Origin: Myxococcales bacterium
GTDB taxonomy: Bacteria; Myxococcota_A; Bradymonadia; UBA7976; UBA1532
Direction: 5' to 3'
Length of the DNA stretch: 43,776 nucleotides
Assembly (NCBI GenBank): GCA_020633465.1
Contig: JACKDN010000047.1
Location: forward strand, 1 to 43,776
A program made the translations under genes and the position numbers. Numbering within the stretch: the first letter of the stretch is position 1; every line of letters starts with the position of its first letter. Positions 7,334 through 13,945 of this stretch are shown here, in pieces. A model generated the notes under the pieces. The model made no database searches and was not told where the DNA came from. It saw only the letters and a program-made list of their open reading frames with translations.

Positions 7334-10279
7334 GTGCAGCGTCTCCCCCTGTTCGTGCTCGGCTTGCTCTTCGTGGCGCCGATCTCCGCGGCGGCCCACC
7401 CCATCGTCGACGCGGTGACCTCGGCCAGCCGCAGCCTGAACCCGGCCCGCGCCTGCGACTTCGATCGCGACGGCGCCATCCGCGACTCGCAGTACTGCCG
7501 CTGCGACGACCAGAGCCGCGCCGGCCCCGGCAACTACAGCCGCCGCGGCTCGCGCGAGTTCTGCGCCTGCGATCCCGAGCGGCAGCACTGCGAAGAGGAC
7601 GGCACCTACGCCGACGGCAGCGTCCGCTATCGCTGGACCATCGACTGCAACGACTTCGACGCCAACGCCTACCCCCTGCGCTGCGACGATCGCGACTGCC
7701 GCCGCAACTGGAGCAGCGAGCCGCACTGCGCGGGCGCCGGGCCCCGCGACGAGGACGCCGACGGTCACCCGGCCCTCGCCGACGGCGGCGACGACTGCGA
7801 CGACGCCGATCCCGCCGTCCACCCCGGCGCCGCGGACGCTTGCGGCGACGGCGTCGACGCCAACTGCGACGGCCTCGACTGCGCCGAGGTGGACGCCGAC
7901 GGCGACGGCGCGCGGGCCGATCTCGACTGCGACGACGGCGATCCCACCGTGCACCCGGGCGCCGCCGAGCTTTGCGGCAACGGCAAGGACGACGACTGCG
8001 TCGACGGCGACCGCCCCTGCGATCAGGACCTCGACCACGACGGGCACGACGCGGTGGACGTGGGCGGCGACGACTGCGACGACCTCGACAGCTCGATTTA
8101 CCCCGGCGCCATCGAGCGACCGGCCGACGGCGTCGACCAGGACTGCGACGGCGCCGATCTGCCGATGGAGGCGGCCGACGCGGACGGGGACGGCTTCATG
8201 GCGCCGGCCTTCGGGGGCGGGGACTGCGACGACGCGGACGCGACGCGCAACCCGGCCGCGGTGGACGTCTGCGACGACGGCGTGGATCAGGACTGCGACG
8301 GGGCCGACCGCCACTGCGCCGCGCGCATGACCGATCTGGATCAGGACGGCCACCCGGCGCCGGCGGACGGCGGCGGCGACTGCGACGATCTCGACAGCCG
8401 GGTGCACCCGGGCGCGGTGGACGTGTGCGGGGACGGCGTGGATCAGGACTGCGACGGCGCCGACGCGGTGTGCGGGGCCGGCGGGGTGGACGTGGCGCGG
8501 GCGCCGCGGCGCACCACCAACCGCGAGGGCGAGGGGGTGTCCGCCGACGGCTGCGATCAGGGCGCGGGCGGCGGCGCGGGCGGCGGGCTGCTGCTGCTGC
8601 TGGCGCTGGGCCTGTGGGCCCGCCGCCGCGTGGGGGCCGCGCTGCTGCTGCTGGCCGTCGCGCTGCCGACGCCGGCGCGGGCCGACTGTCTCGACCTCGA
8701 CGGCGACGGTCACGAGGTGTGGTGGTTCGATCAGTGCGGCGACGACTGCAACGACCTCGACCCCGGCATCCACCCCGGCATCCCCGACACCTGCGACGAC
8801 GGCGTCGACAACGACTGCGACGGCGCCGTCGACGAGGGCTGCGCGGGGGGCGGTGACGCGGACGGCGACGGCGCGGGCGCGGACGTCGACTGCGACGACA
8901 CCGACCCCGCCGTGCGGCCCGGCGCCCTCGAGGTGTGCGGCGACGGCGTCGACCAGAACTGCGACGGGCGCGACCCGCCCTGCGTGATCGACGACGACGG
9001 CGACGGCGTGCCCGCCGACCGCGACTGCGACGACGGCGACCGGACGGTGCGCCCGGGCGCGGCCGAGGTGTGCGGGGACGGCGTCGATCAGGACTGCGAC
9101 GGGCAGGACACCGCCTGCGAGCGCGACGCCGATGGAGACGGCTTCCTGCCGGTGGCGCTGGGCGGCGACGACTGCGACGACTTCGACCGCGCGACCCACC
9201 CCGGCGCCGAAGACCCCTGCGGCGACGGGCGCGATCAGGACTGCGACGGCGAGGACGACCCCTGCGATCGCGACGGCGACGGGCAGATCGAGGGCGAGGA
9301 CTGCAACGACCTCGTGGCCAGCATCCACGTCGGCGCCGAGGAGATCTGCGGCGACGGCATCGACCAGGACTGCGACGGCGCGGACGCGCCCTGCATGGCC
9401 GGCGGCTCGGAGGACGTCGACGGCGACGGCTATCGGGCGGCCGCGCTGGGCGGCGACGACTGCCGCGATCTCGATCGCGCGGTGCACCCGGGCGCCGAGG
9501 AGATCTGCGGCGACGGCGTCGACCAGGACTGCGACGGCGAGGACGCGCCCTGCGCGGCGCCGGCGCCGGCGGGCGACGACTTCGCGGGCCGATCGCCCGG
9601 CGGCCCGATCCACCTGTCGGGCGAGGGCGTGCCGGCCGACCATCACACGACCCTGTGCAGCAGCCGGCCGGGGCCGGCGGGCGCCGGGGCGGGGCTGTTG
9701 TGGCTGGCGCTGGGCGCGCTGTGGACGCTGCGGCGGCGGGTGGGCGCGGCGCTGCTGGCGGCCCTGGGGCTGGGCGGCTGCGCGGTGGACGTGGCCGAAG
9801 CGACGACGCCCCCCGCGCTCGACCCCGCGTTCTTCGCCGCGCACGTCGAGCCGGTGCTGGCCCGCGGCTGCGCCACGCTGGCCTGCCACGGCGATCCGGA
9901 TCGGCCCCTGGTGCTGTACTCGGTGTCGAAGCTGCGCGGCGCGCCCGAGCTGGCCGACAGCGAGCTGACGCCCGAGGAGCTGTGCGCCGACTTCCGCAAC
10001 GCGCGCGGCTTCGCCGACGGCGACGCGCCCGAGCGATCGCTGCTGCTGATGAAGCCGCAGTACCTCGAGGAGGGCGGCACCTGGCACGGCGGCGGCTATC
10101 ACTTCGGCGAGGCCGACGCCGAGTATCGCTGCGTGGCGCTGTGGCTGGCCGGCGAGACGGCCCACTTCGACGCCGAGGGGCGGGCGGTGCCGCCGCCGGC
10201 CTGCGACTTCGACTGGAACATCGACGCGGCCGGCGAGCACGTGCGCTGGGCGAAGCGAGATCTGCCGTGCGCGCCCTGA
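7334..10279 (+). CDS. Three-module secreted MopE-repeat polyprotein (MopE / MopE / cytochrome-like lipoprotein in one frame)
   Basis: GTG 7334 is preceded by GGAG (7324-7327) six bases upstream and begins a good signal peptide (MQRLPLFVLGLLF to AAAHP); ATG 7280 is an alternative. The 981-residue frame holds three units. Residues 1-432: signal peptide, five MopE-type repeats (about 139-380) of the form D.DGDG..DCDD.DP..HPGA.E.CGDGVDQDCDG, and a MYXO-CTERM-like end (Cys407, Gly-rich, LLLLLALGLWARRR). Residues 433-802: a second signal peptide (VGAALLLLAVALPTPARA), six MopE repeats (452-740) and a second sorting end (Cys775 to RRR802). Residues 803-981: a lipoprotein signal ending GLGGC (Cys816) and a cytochrome-like domain with C846-x4-C851-H852. 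No stop separates the units. MopE repeats are known as putative metal-binding repeats of secreted proteins; joining three exported units is the oddity. Confidence 0.75.
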   Translation: MQRLPLFVLGLLFVAPISAAAHPIVDAVTSASRSLNPARACDFDRDGAIRDSQYCRCDDQSRAGPGNYSRRGSREFCACDPERQHCEEDGTYADGSVRYRWTIDCNDFDANAYPLRCDDRDCRRNWSSEPHCAGAGPRDEDADGHPALADGGDDCDDADPAVHPGAADACGDGVDANCDGLDCAEVDADGDGARADLDCDDGDPTVHPGAAELCGNGKDDDCVDGDRPCDQDLDHDGHDAVDVGGDDCDDLDSSIYPGAIERPADGVDQDCDGADLPMEAADADGDGFMAPAFGGGDCDDADATRNPAAVDVCDDGVDQDCDGADRHCAARMTDLDQDGHPAPADGGGDCDDLDSRVHPGAVDVCGDGVDQDCDGADAVCGAGGVDVARAPRRTTNREGEGVSADGCDQGAGGGAGGGLLLLLALGLWARRRVGAALLLLAVALPTPARADCLDLDGDGHEVWWFDQCGDDCNDLDPGIHPGIPDTCDDGVDNDCDGAVDEGCAGGGDADGDGAGADVDCDDTDPAVRPGALEVCGDGVDQNCDGRDPPCVIDDDGDGVPADRDCDDGDRTVRPGAAEVCGDGVDQDCDGQDTACERDADGDGFLPVALGGDDCDDFDRATHPGAEDPCGDGRDQDCDGEDDPCDRDGDGQIEGEDCNDLVASIHVGAEEICGDGIDQDCDGADAPCMAGGSEDVDGDGYRAAALGGDDCRDLDRAVHPGAEEICGDGVDQDCDGEDAPCAAPAPAGDDFAGRSPGGPIHLSGEGVPADHHTTLCSSRPGPAGAGAGLLWLALGALWTLRRRVGAALLAALGLGGCAVDVAEATTPPALDPAFFAAHVEPVLARGCATLACHGDPDRPLVLYSVSKLRGAPELADSELTPEELCADFRNARGFADGDAPERSLLLMKPQYLEEGGTWHGGGYHFGEADAEYRCVALWLAGETAHFDAEGRAVPPPACDFDWNIDAAGEHVRWAKRDLPCAP
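7748..8473 (+). repeat. MopE-type repeat array 1 (five protein repeats)
   Basis: There are five repeats of about 45-50 residues, each with DxDxDG, then DCDD, then a PGA-type block (HPGA, YPGA or NPAA), then DGVDQDCDG or a variant. The third has ERPADG in place of the usual CGDG, and the second has GKDDDCVDG. The acidic loops resemble EF-hand-like calcium or metal sites, and the paired cysteines suggest a disulfide in each repeat. Binding is inferred from the family, not shown. Confidence 0.85.
8552..8683 (+). other. Module junction 1: MYXO-CTERM-like sorting signal fused to a signal peptide
   Basis: Residues 407-432 (Cys, Gly/Ala-rich linker, hydrophobic helix, RRR) form a C-terminal sorting signal. 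They run without a stop into residues 433-450, which form a signal peptide with a PARA/D type I cleavage site. The joint reads RRRVGAALL. The Val is a GTG at 8630 and could serve as an internal start, but no purine-rich Shine-Dalgarno precedes it (the Arg codons are CGC CGC CGC). Confidence 0.6.
8687..9553 (+). repeat. MopE-type repeat array 2 (six protein repeats)
   Basis: There are six repeats with the same plan as array 1 and more regular CGDGVDQDCDG blocks. The first begins right after the predicted signal peptidase site (Asp451-Cys452) and has the variant HPGIPDTCDDGVDNDCDG. Cysteine spacing is kept from repeat to repeat. The arrays are related but not close DNA copies, so recent unequal crossing-over within them is not evident. 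Confidence 0.85.
9656..9781 (+). other. Module junction 2: sorting signal fused to a lipoprotein signal peptide
   Basis: Residues 775-802 (Cys775, Gly/Ala-rich linker, LLWLALGALWTLRRR) look like a second MYXO-CTERM-like tail. They continue directly into VGAALLAALGLGGC, a lipoprotein signal with Cys816. The joint again reads RRRVGAALL, with the Val encoded by GTG at 9740 and no Shine-Dalgarno before it (CGG CGG CGG). A short helix-RRR-helix hairpin across the inner membrane would result if it is translated through. Confidence 0.6.
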
Positions 10280-11088
10280 TCGGCCTGCTGCTGGTCGCGC
10301 CCGGCGCCGCGCTGGCCTACTCGTCGCCGACGCAGTTCGATCTGGCGCCCTCGGCCGACTCGACCGGCGGCGCGGCCGGCGTCTACTACTCGGGCTCGCC
10401 CCGCTTCCAGGGGCAGAGCTGCAGCGGGTGTCACCAGGGCGGGGACGACGGCGTCGATCTGCGGCTCAGCGCCCTGCCGTCCGCGTTGATCGGCGCGCCC
10501 TACGTGCCCCGGCAGGTGTACCACCTGCACGTCGATCTGCTGACCAACCGGGTGGGGCCGCTGGTCGACGGCCGCGGCTGCGGCGCGCACCCGGGCGAGG
10601 TGTGCGACGTCAGCGGCTTCGTCGTCGAGGCGGTGGGCGCCGACGGGCGGGCGGCGGGCATGCTGTGCCCGACGCCGCCGGTCGACGGCGCGTGCGCGGC
10701 CGATCTGGGGACGCCGACGGTGATGTCGCGCGACGGGACGGCGCTGTTCTCGAACCCGCTGGCGTTCGGCGCGGACGGCCTGCCGTCGTACCGCGACGGG
10801 CTGAACCGCTTCGACTTCTACTGGCAGGCGCCGGCGACCGACGTGGGCGCGGTGTCGTTCTGGATCGGCGCCGTCGACGGCGACGGATCCGCACACGACC
10901 CCACCCACGCGACCGACACCGCGGGGGATCGCACGGGCGTGTTCCGGCTGCAGACCTGCGCGCCGACGGGCTGCGAGTCGGCGGCCGAGGAGGGCTGCGC
11001 GGCGGCGCCCGGGCGCGGCGCGGGCGGCGGCTGGGCGCTGGGGTTGTGGGCGATGGTGATGATCGCCGAGCGGCGGAGGCGACGATGA
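10267..11088 (+). CDS. Secreted c-type cytochrome-like protein with MYXO-CTERM-like tail
   Basis: The start is GTG 10267, overlapping the previous stop by 13 bases. MRALIGLLLVAPGAALA is a signal peptide. CSGCH at residues 52-56 is a classic CXXCH haem-attachment motif, set in FQGQSCSGCHQGGDDGVD. The middle of the 273-residue protein has several cysteines (CGAH, CDVSG, MLCPTPP) and is otherwise unrecognised, with a DUF-like beta-rich look. The end has Cys, APGRGAGGG, a hydrophobic helix and RRRRR, which is a MYXO-CTERM-like surface sorting tail. So the protein is probably exported, loaded with one haem and displayed on the cell surface. The Arg-tail codons (CGG AGG CGA) also supply the GGAGG that serves the next gene. 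Confidence 0.8.
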   Translation: MRALIGLLLVAPGAALAYSSPTQFDLAPSADSTGGAAGVYYSGSPRFQGQSCSGCHQGGDDGVDLRLSALPSALIGAPYVPRQVYHLHVDLLTNRVGPLVDGRGCGAHPGEVCDVSGFVVEAVGADGRAAGMLCPTPPVDGACAADLGTPTVMSRDGTALFSNPLAFGADGLPSYRDGLNRFDFYWQAPATDVGAVSFWIGAVDGDGSAHDPTHATDTAGDRTGVFRLQTCAPTGCESAAEEGCAAAPGRGAGGGWALGLWAMVMIAERRRRR

Positions 11089-11300
11089 GGGTGCTGCTTC
11101 TGGTGGCGCTGGGCGCGCTGGGCGCGACGAGCAGCGGGTGCACGGCGGTGCGGCCCTGGGAGCGCGGCACGCTGGCGAAGCGCTGCATGCAGTTCGACGC
11201 GAACCCCGAAGAGGCGACGCTCGAGCAGCACACCTTCGCCTACCGCGAGGGCGCGGCCGGGGCGGCGGGCGGCGGCGGGGGCGGCTGTGGCTGCAACTGA
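11085..11300 (+). CDS. DUF4266 small lipoprotein with Gly-rich CGCN tail
   Basis: This 71-residue protein starts at ATG 11085, inside an ATGA overlap with the cytochrome stop, with GGAGG at 11075-11079. MRVLLLVALGALG followed by ATSSGC is a lipoprotein signal (Cys19). The mature part has the DUF4266 hallmarks: VRPWERGTLAKRCM, then FDANPEEATLEQH, FAYREGA and a Gly-rich end finishing GGCGCN. Family members are usually next to DUF3570, ApbE and thioredoxin genes, exactly as here. The function of DUF4266 is not known to me. The conserved CxC at the extreme end could bind metal, be oxidised by the neighbouring thioredoxin-like protein, or be modified. Confidence 0.85.
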   Translation: MRVLLLVALGALGATSSGCTAVRPWERGTLAKRCMQFDANPEEATLEQHTFAYREGAAGAAGGGGGGCGCN

Positions 11301-11301
11301 G

Positions 11302-12381
11302 GTGCGATGGGCGCTGATCGCCGCGCTCGCGCTGCTGCCGGCGGTGGCGGCGGCCGAGAACAGCGGCGCCACGCGCCTGGGCGTCTACCAGGACGACGAC
11401 CACACGCTGGTGGTGACGCCGGTGGTGGCGGTGTCGGCGGCGCCCAGCGAGGGCGCGCGGGTGGACGCGCGCTACCTGGCCGACATGGTGACGTCGTCGT
11501 CGGTCGACCTGGTGAGCGCGGCCACCGAGGAGTTCAGCGAGCGGCGCGACGACCTGTCGCTGTCGGCGGGCTACACGACGCAGAAGAAGTTCAGCTTCGG
11601 CGCGGGCTACGACTGGAGCCACGAGCGGGATTACGTGTCGCACACGGTCAGCGGCAACGTGGGGCAGGAGCTCTTCGACCGCAACCTGCAGCTGAGCCTC
11701 GGCTGGGCGACGTCGTTCAACACGGTGGGGCGTTCGGGCGATCCGACGTTCTCCGAGCAGATGACGAACCACTCGCTGACGGTGAGCGGCGCGCAGGTGC
11801 TGGGCAAGGGATCGATCCTGCGGCTGACCTACCAGGGGCAGCGCGCCGAGGGCTTCCAGGCGTCGGTGTACCGCTACGTCGAGGTGGGCGGCTTCGCGGC
11901 GAGCTATCGGCAGCCCGAGGTGGTGCCGGACGTGCGGTGGCGGCACGCGGCGGCGGTGGCGCTGAACCAGCACCTGGGCGGGCCGCTGTTCGGGCAGGCG
12001 GACTACCGGCTGTACCGCGACACCTGGGGGGTGCTGGGCAACACGTTCAACGTGCGGCTGATTTTGAACCTGCTGCCCGGCCTCGACCTGCACCTGCGCG
12101 AGCGGGTGCACCTGCAGGGGGCGGCCGACTTCTACGCCGAGCGCTACGACGCGCCGCAGACCTACATGACCAGCGACAAGGAGCTGGGCGGGCTGTGGTC
12201 GAGCACCACGGGCCTGAAGCTGGACTACCTGTGGCGCGCGGCGGCCGGCGGCGGCTGGGGCGTGTCGGGGGTGGGCGTGGACGTGAAGGCCGACTACCTG
12301 ACCATCCGCTACGACGCGTTCGCGCGCCTCGACGGCCTGTCCGCGTGGATCGGTGAGGTGGGCACCCGGGTGCTGTTCTGA
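11302..12381 (+). CDS. DUF3570 outer-membrane barrel-type protein with a flavinylation-like motif
   Basis: I place the start at GTG 11302, just after the DUF4266 stop, because MRWALIAALALLPAVAAA is a compact signal peptide; GTG 11287 is an alternative that adds five residues. The 359-residue mature protein is made of alternating polar and hydrophobic strands with aromatic ends and finishes in VGTRVLF, typical of outer-membrane beta-barrels. It matches the DUF3570 family. Near the N-terminus, residues 69-75 read D-L-V-S-A-A-T, which resembles the D-x-x-[ST]-G-A-T target at which ApbE attaches FMN to Thr. The very next gene is an ApbE homologue. The flavin attachment is inference; the family assignment is fairly safe. 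Confidence 0.8.
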   Translation: MRWALIAALALLPAVAAAENSGATRLGVYQDDDHTLVVTPVVAVSAAPSEGARVDARYLADMVTSSSVDLVSAATEEFSERRDDLSLSAGYTTQKKFSFGAGYDWSHERDYVSHTVSGNVGQELFDRNLQLSLGWATSFNTVGRSGDPTFSEQMTNHSLTVSGAQVLGKGSILRLTYQGQRAEGFQASVYRYVEVGGFAASYRQPEVVPDVRWRHAAAVALNQHLGGPLFGQADYRLYRDTWGVLGNTFNVRLILNLLPGLDLHLRERVHLQGAADFYAERYDAPQTYMTSDKELGGLWSSTTGLKLDYLWRAAAGGGWGVSGVGVDVKADYLTIRYDAFARLDGLSAWIGEVGTRVLF

Positions 12382-13379
12382 TGCTGGCGCTGCTGGCCGT
12401 GGTGCTCGCCGCGCCCCCCGCGCTGGTGCACCGGCGCGCCGAGCGGTTCACCACCGAGATCGAGCTGACGGTGCGGGCCGACGTGCCCGCCGCGCAGGTG
12501 GACGCGGCGTTCGCGGCGGTGCTGGCCGAGTGCGACCGGCTGGACGCGCTGGTCAGCGAGTGGCGGCCGGACACCGCGGTCAGCCGGCTGAACCGGTCGG
12601 CCGGCGGTGACGCCGTGGCGGTGCCCGCCGAGCTGATGGGGCTGCTGAAGACCGCCGTCGAGCTGGCCGCGCTGACCGAGGGCGCCTTCGACCCCACCTT
12701 CGCCACGCTGGCCGATCTGTGGCGCCTGAAGCCGGCCGCGGACTTCCGCCCGCCGGACGCCGCCGTCGTGAAGGCGCGCTTGCCGGCCGTGGGCTTTCGG
12801 CACCTGATCCTGGACGAGGCGGCGGGCACCGCGCGGCTGGACGACGCCCGCACGCGCATCGGCCTGGGCGGCATCGCCAAGGGCTACGCGGTCGAGCGCG
12901 CGGTGGCCCTGCTGCGCGCCCGCGGCCTGACCGACTTCTGCCTGCGCGCCGGCGGCGAGCTGTACTGCGCCGGTGACAAGGCCCCCGGCGTGCCTTGGAC
13001 CGTCGGCGTGCGCGATCCGCGCGACGCCGAGGCCGTCGTCGCGACGCTGGCCGTGCGCGACGCCGCCTTCACCACCAGCGGCGACTACGAGCGCTTCGCC
13101 GAGCACGGCGGCGTGCGCTACCACCACATCCTCGACCTGCGCACCGGCTTCCCGGCCCGCGGCGTGCGCTCGGTGACCCTCCTGGCGCGCCGCCCGACCG
13201 AGGCCGACGCCCTGTCCACCGGCGTCTTCGTGCTGGGCGTCGAGCGCGGCCTCGCCCTGATCGAGCGCCTGCCCGCCGCCGAGGCGGTCATCGTCGACGA
13301 CGCCGGCGCCCTGCACGTCTCGTCCGGCTTGCGCGGCGCAACGACGCCGCCCGAACCTTCCCCCGAGCCCCCGAGGTGA
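12381..13379 (+). CDS. apbE: FAD:protein FMN transferase, ApbE family
   Basis: This 332-residue protein is of usual ApbE length. ApbE enzymes split FAD and attach FMN covalently to a Thr or Ser of exported redox proteins; they act in the periplasm and need Mg. Visible family blocks in order are EWRPDTAVSRLNR, TEGAFDPTFATLADLWR, GLGGIAKGYAVERAV, LRAGGELYCAG, FTTSGDYERF, HHILDLRTGFP and DALSTGVFVLG. Two are slightly unusual: DLRTG where DPRTG is common, and GLGG where DLGG is common. A short hydrophobic leader (MLALLAVVLAAPPAL) could direct export. The ATG shares one base with the DUF3570 stop (TGATG), so translation is probably coupled. The nearest candidate substrate is the DUF3570 protein. 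Confidence 0.9.
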   Translation: MLALLAVVLAAPPALVHRRAERFTTEIELTVRADVPAAQVDAAFAAVLAECDRLDALVSEWRPDTAVSRLNRSAGGDAVAVPAELMGLLKTAVELAALTEGAFDPTFATLADLWRLKPAADFRPPDAAVVKARLPAVGFRHLILDEAAGTARLDDARTRIGLGGIAKGYAVERAVALLRARGLTDFCLRAGGELYCAGDKAPGVPWTVGVRDPRDAEAVVATLAVRDAAFTTSGDYERFAEHGGVRYHHILDLRTGFPARGVRSVTLLARRPTEADALSTGVFVLGVERGLALIERLPAAEAVIVDDAGALHVSSGLRGATTPPEPSPEPPR

Positions 13380-13381
13380 TC

Positions 13382-13897
13382 ATGCGCGACGCTCTCCGAC
13401 TGTTGCTGCCCGTCCTGGGCTTGCTGGCGCTGGTGCCGGTGCTGCTGCCCTTCGCGGCGTCGGCGGCCGAGCCCGCCGCGCTGTTCGCGCACCCCGTCGT
13501 CGACGCCGACGGCAAGCCCATCGACGTCGCCGCCCTGAAGGGCAAGGTGGTGCTGTTCGACATCTGGGCCACCTGGTGCGAGCCCTGCCGCGCGTCGCTG
13601 CCGGTCTACGAGGATCTGTCGAAGCGCTTCGGCCCCAAGGGCTTCGCGGTGGTGGCGGTCAGCGTCGACGAGTCGGCGGACACGCTGCGCGACTTCGTGA
13701 AGAAGGCCGGCTTCACGTTCCTCGTGGGTTGGGATCCCAAGGGGGAGTGGCCGCAGCGCATGAAGCTGGAGGTCATGCCGACGGCGTGGCTCATCGGCCG
13801 CGACGGCACGGTGCAGAAGGCGCTGCCCGGCTTCGACGCCGACGAGGTGCCCGCGCTGACGAAGGCCATCGAGGCGCTGCTGGCCCAGGCGCCTTAG
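13382..13897 (+). CDS. TlpA-like periplasmic thioredoxin
   Basis: The start is ATG 13382, three bases after the ApbE stop, with GAGGTG overlapping that stop. It encodes 171 residues: a hydrophobic export signal (about 1-29), then an AhpC/TSA-Redoxin-type thioredoxin fold. WATWCEPCR holds the active-site C66-E-P-C69, and MPTAWLIGRDG carries the cis-proline motif MPT. TlpA/ResA proteins reduce disulfides outside the cytoplasm, often during haem attachment to apocytochromes. That fits two haem-motif proteins and the CxC tail of DUF4266 in the same operon. It is the last gene of the operon; the next gene has its own promoter-like sequence. Confidence 0.9.
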   Translation: MRDALRLLLPVLGLLALVPVLLPFAASAAEPAALFAHPVVDADGKPIDVAALKGKVVLFDIWATWCEPCRASLPVYEDLSKRFGPKGFAVVAVSVDESADTLRDFVKKAGFTFLVGWDPKGEWPQRMKLEVMPTAWLIGRDGTVQKALPGFDADEVPALTKAIEALLAQAP

Positions 13898-13918
13898 GGC
13901 GGGGGCCGACTTCGATCG

Positions 13919-13937
13919 TATAGTCGCCCCCGGGAGG
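13919..13937 (+). promoter_or_regulatory. Possible -10 box and Shine-Dalgarno for the glycosyltransferase gene
   Basis: TATAGT at 13919-13924 is a good -10 match and is conspicuous in this GC-rich DNA. GGGAGG at 13932-13937 is the Shine-Dalgarno, eight bases before ATG 13946. No clear -35 box is visible at the right distance. The leader would be very short. Confidence 0.35.
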
Positions 13938-13945
13938 TGCTGGGG

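Noticed and set aside
5864..10240. A minus-strand open frame of 1458 codons
   Set aside because: It lies antisense to the MopE gene and the serine hydrolase gene. Its composition (repeated V-A-V and R-R-R) is the expected complement of Asp/Cys/Gly-rich coding, and no start signal or domain supports it.
10428..11300. Plus-strand open frame that appears to include the DUF4266 gene from an earlier start
   Set aside because: Only the part from ATG 11085 carries the lipoprotein signal and the GGAGG site; the upstream part is a shadow of the cytochrome gene.
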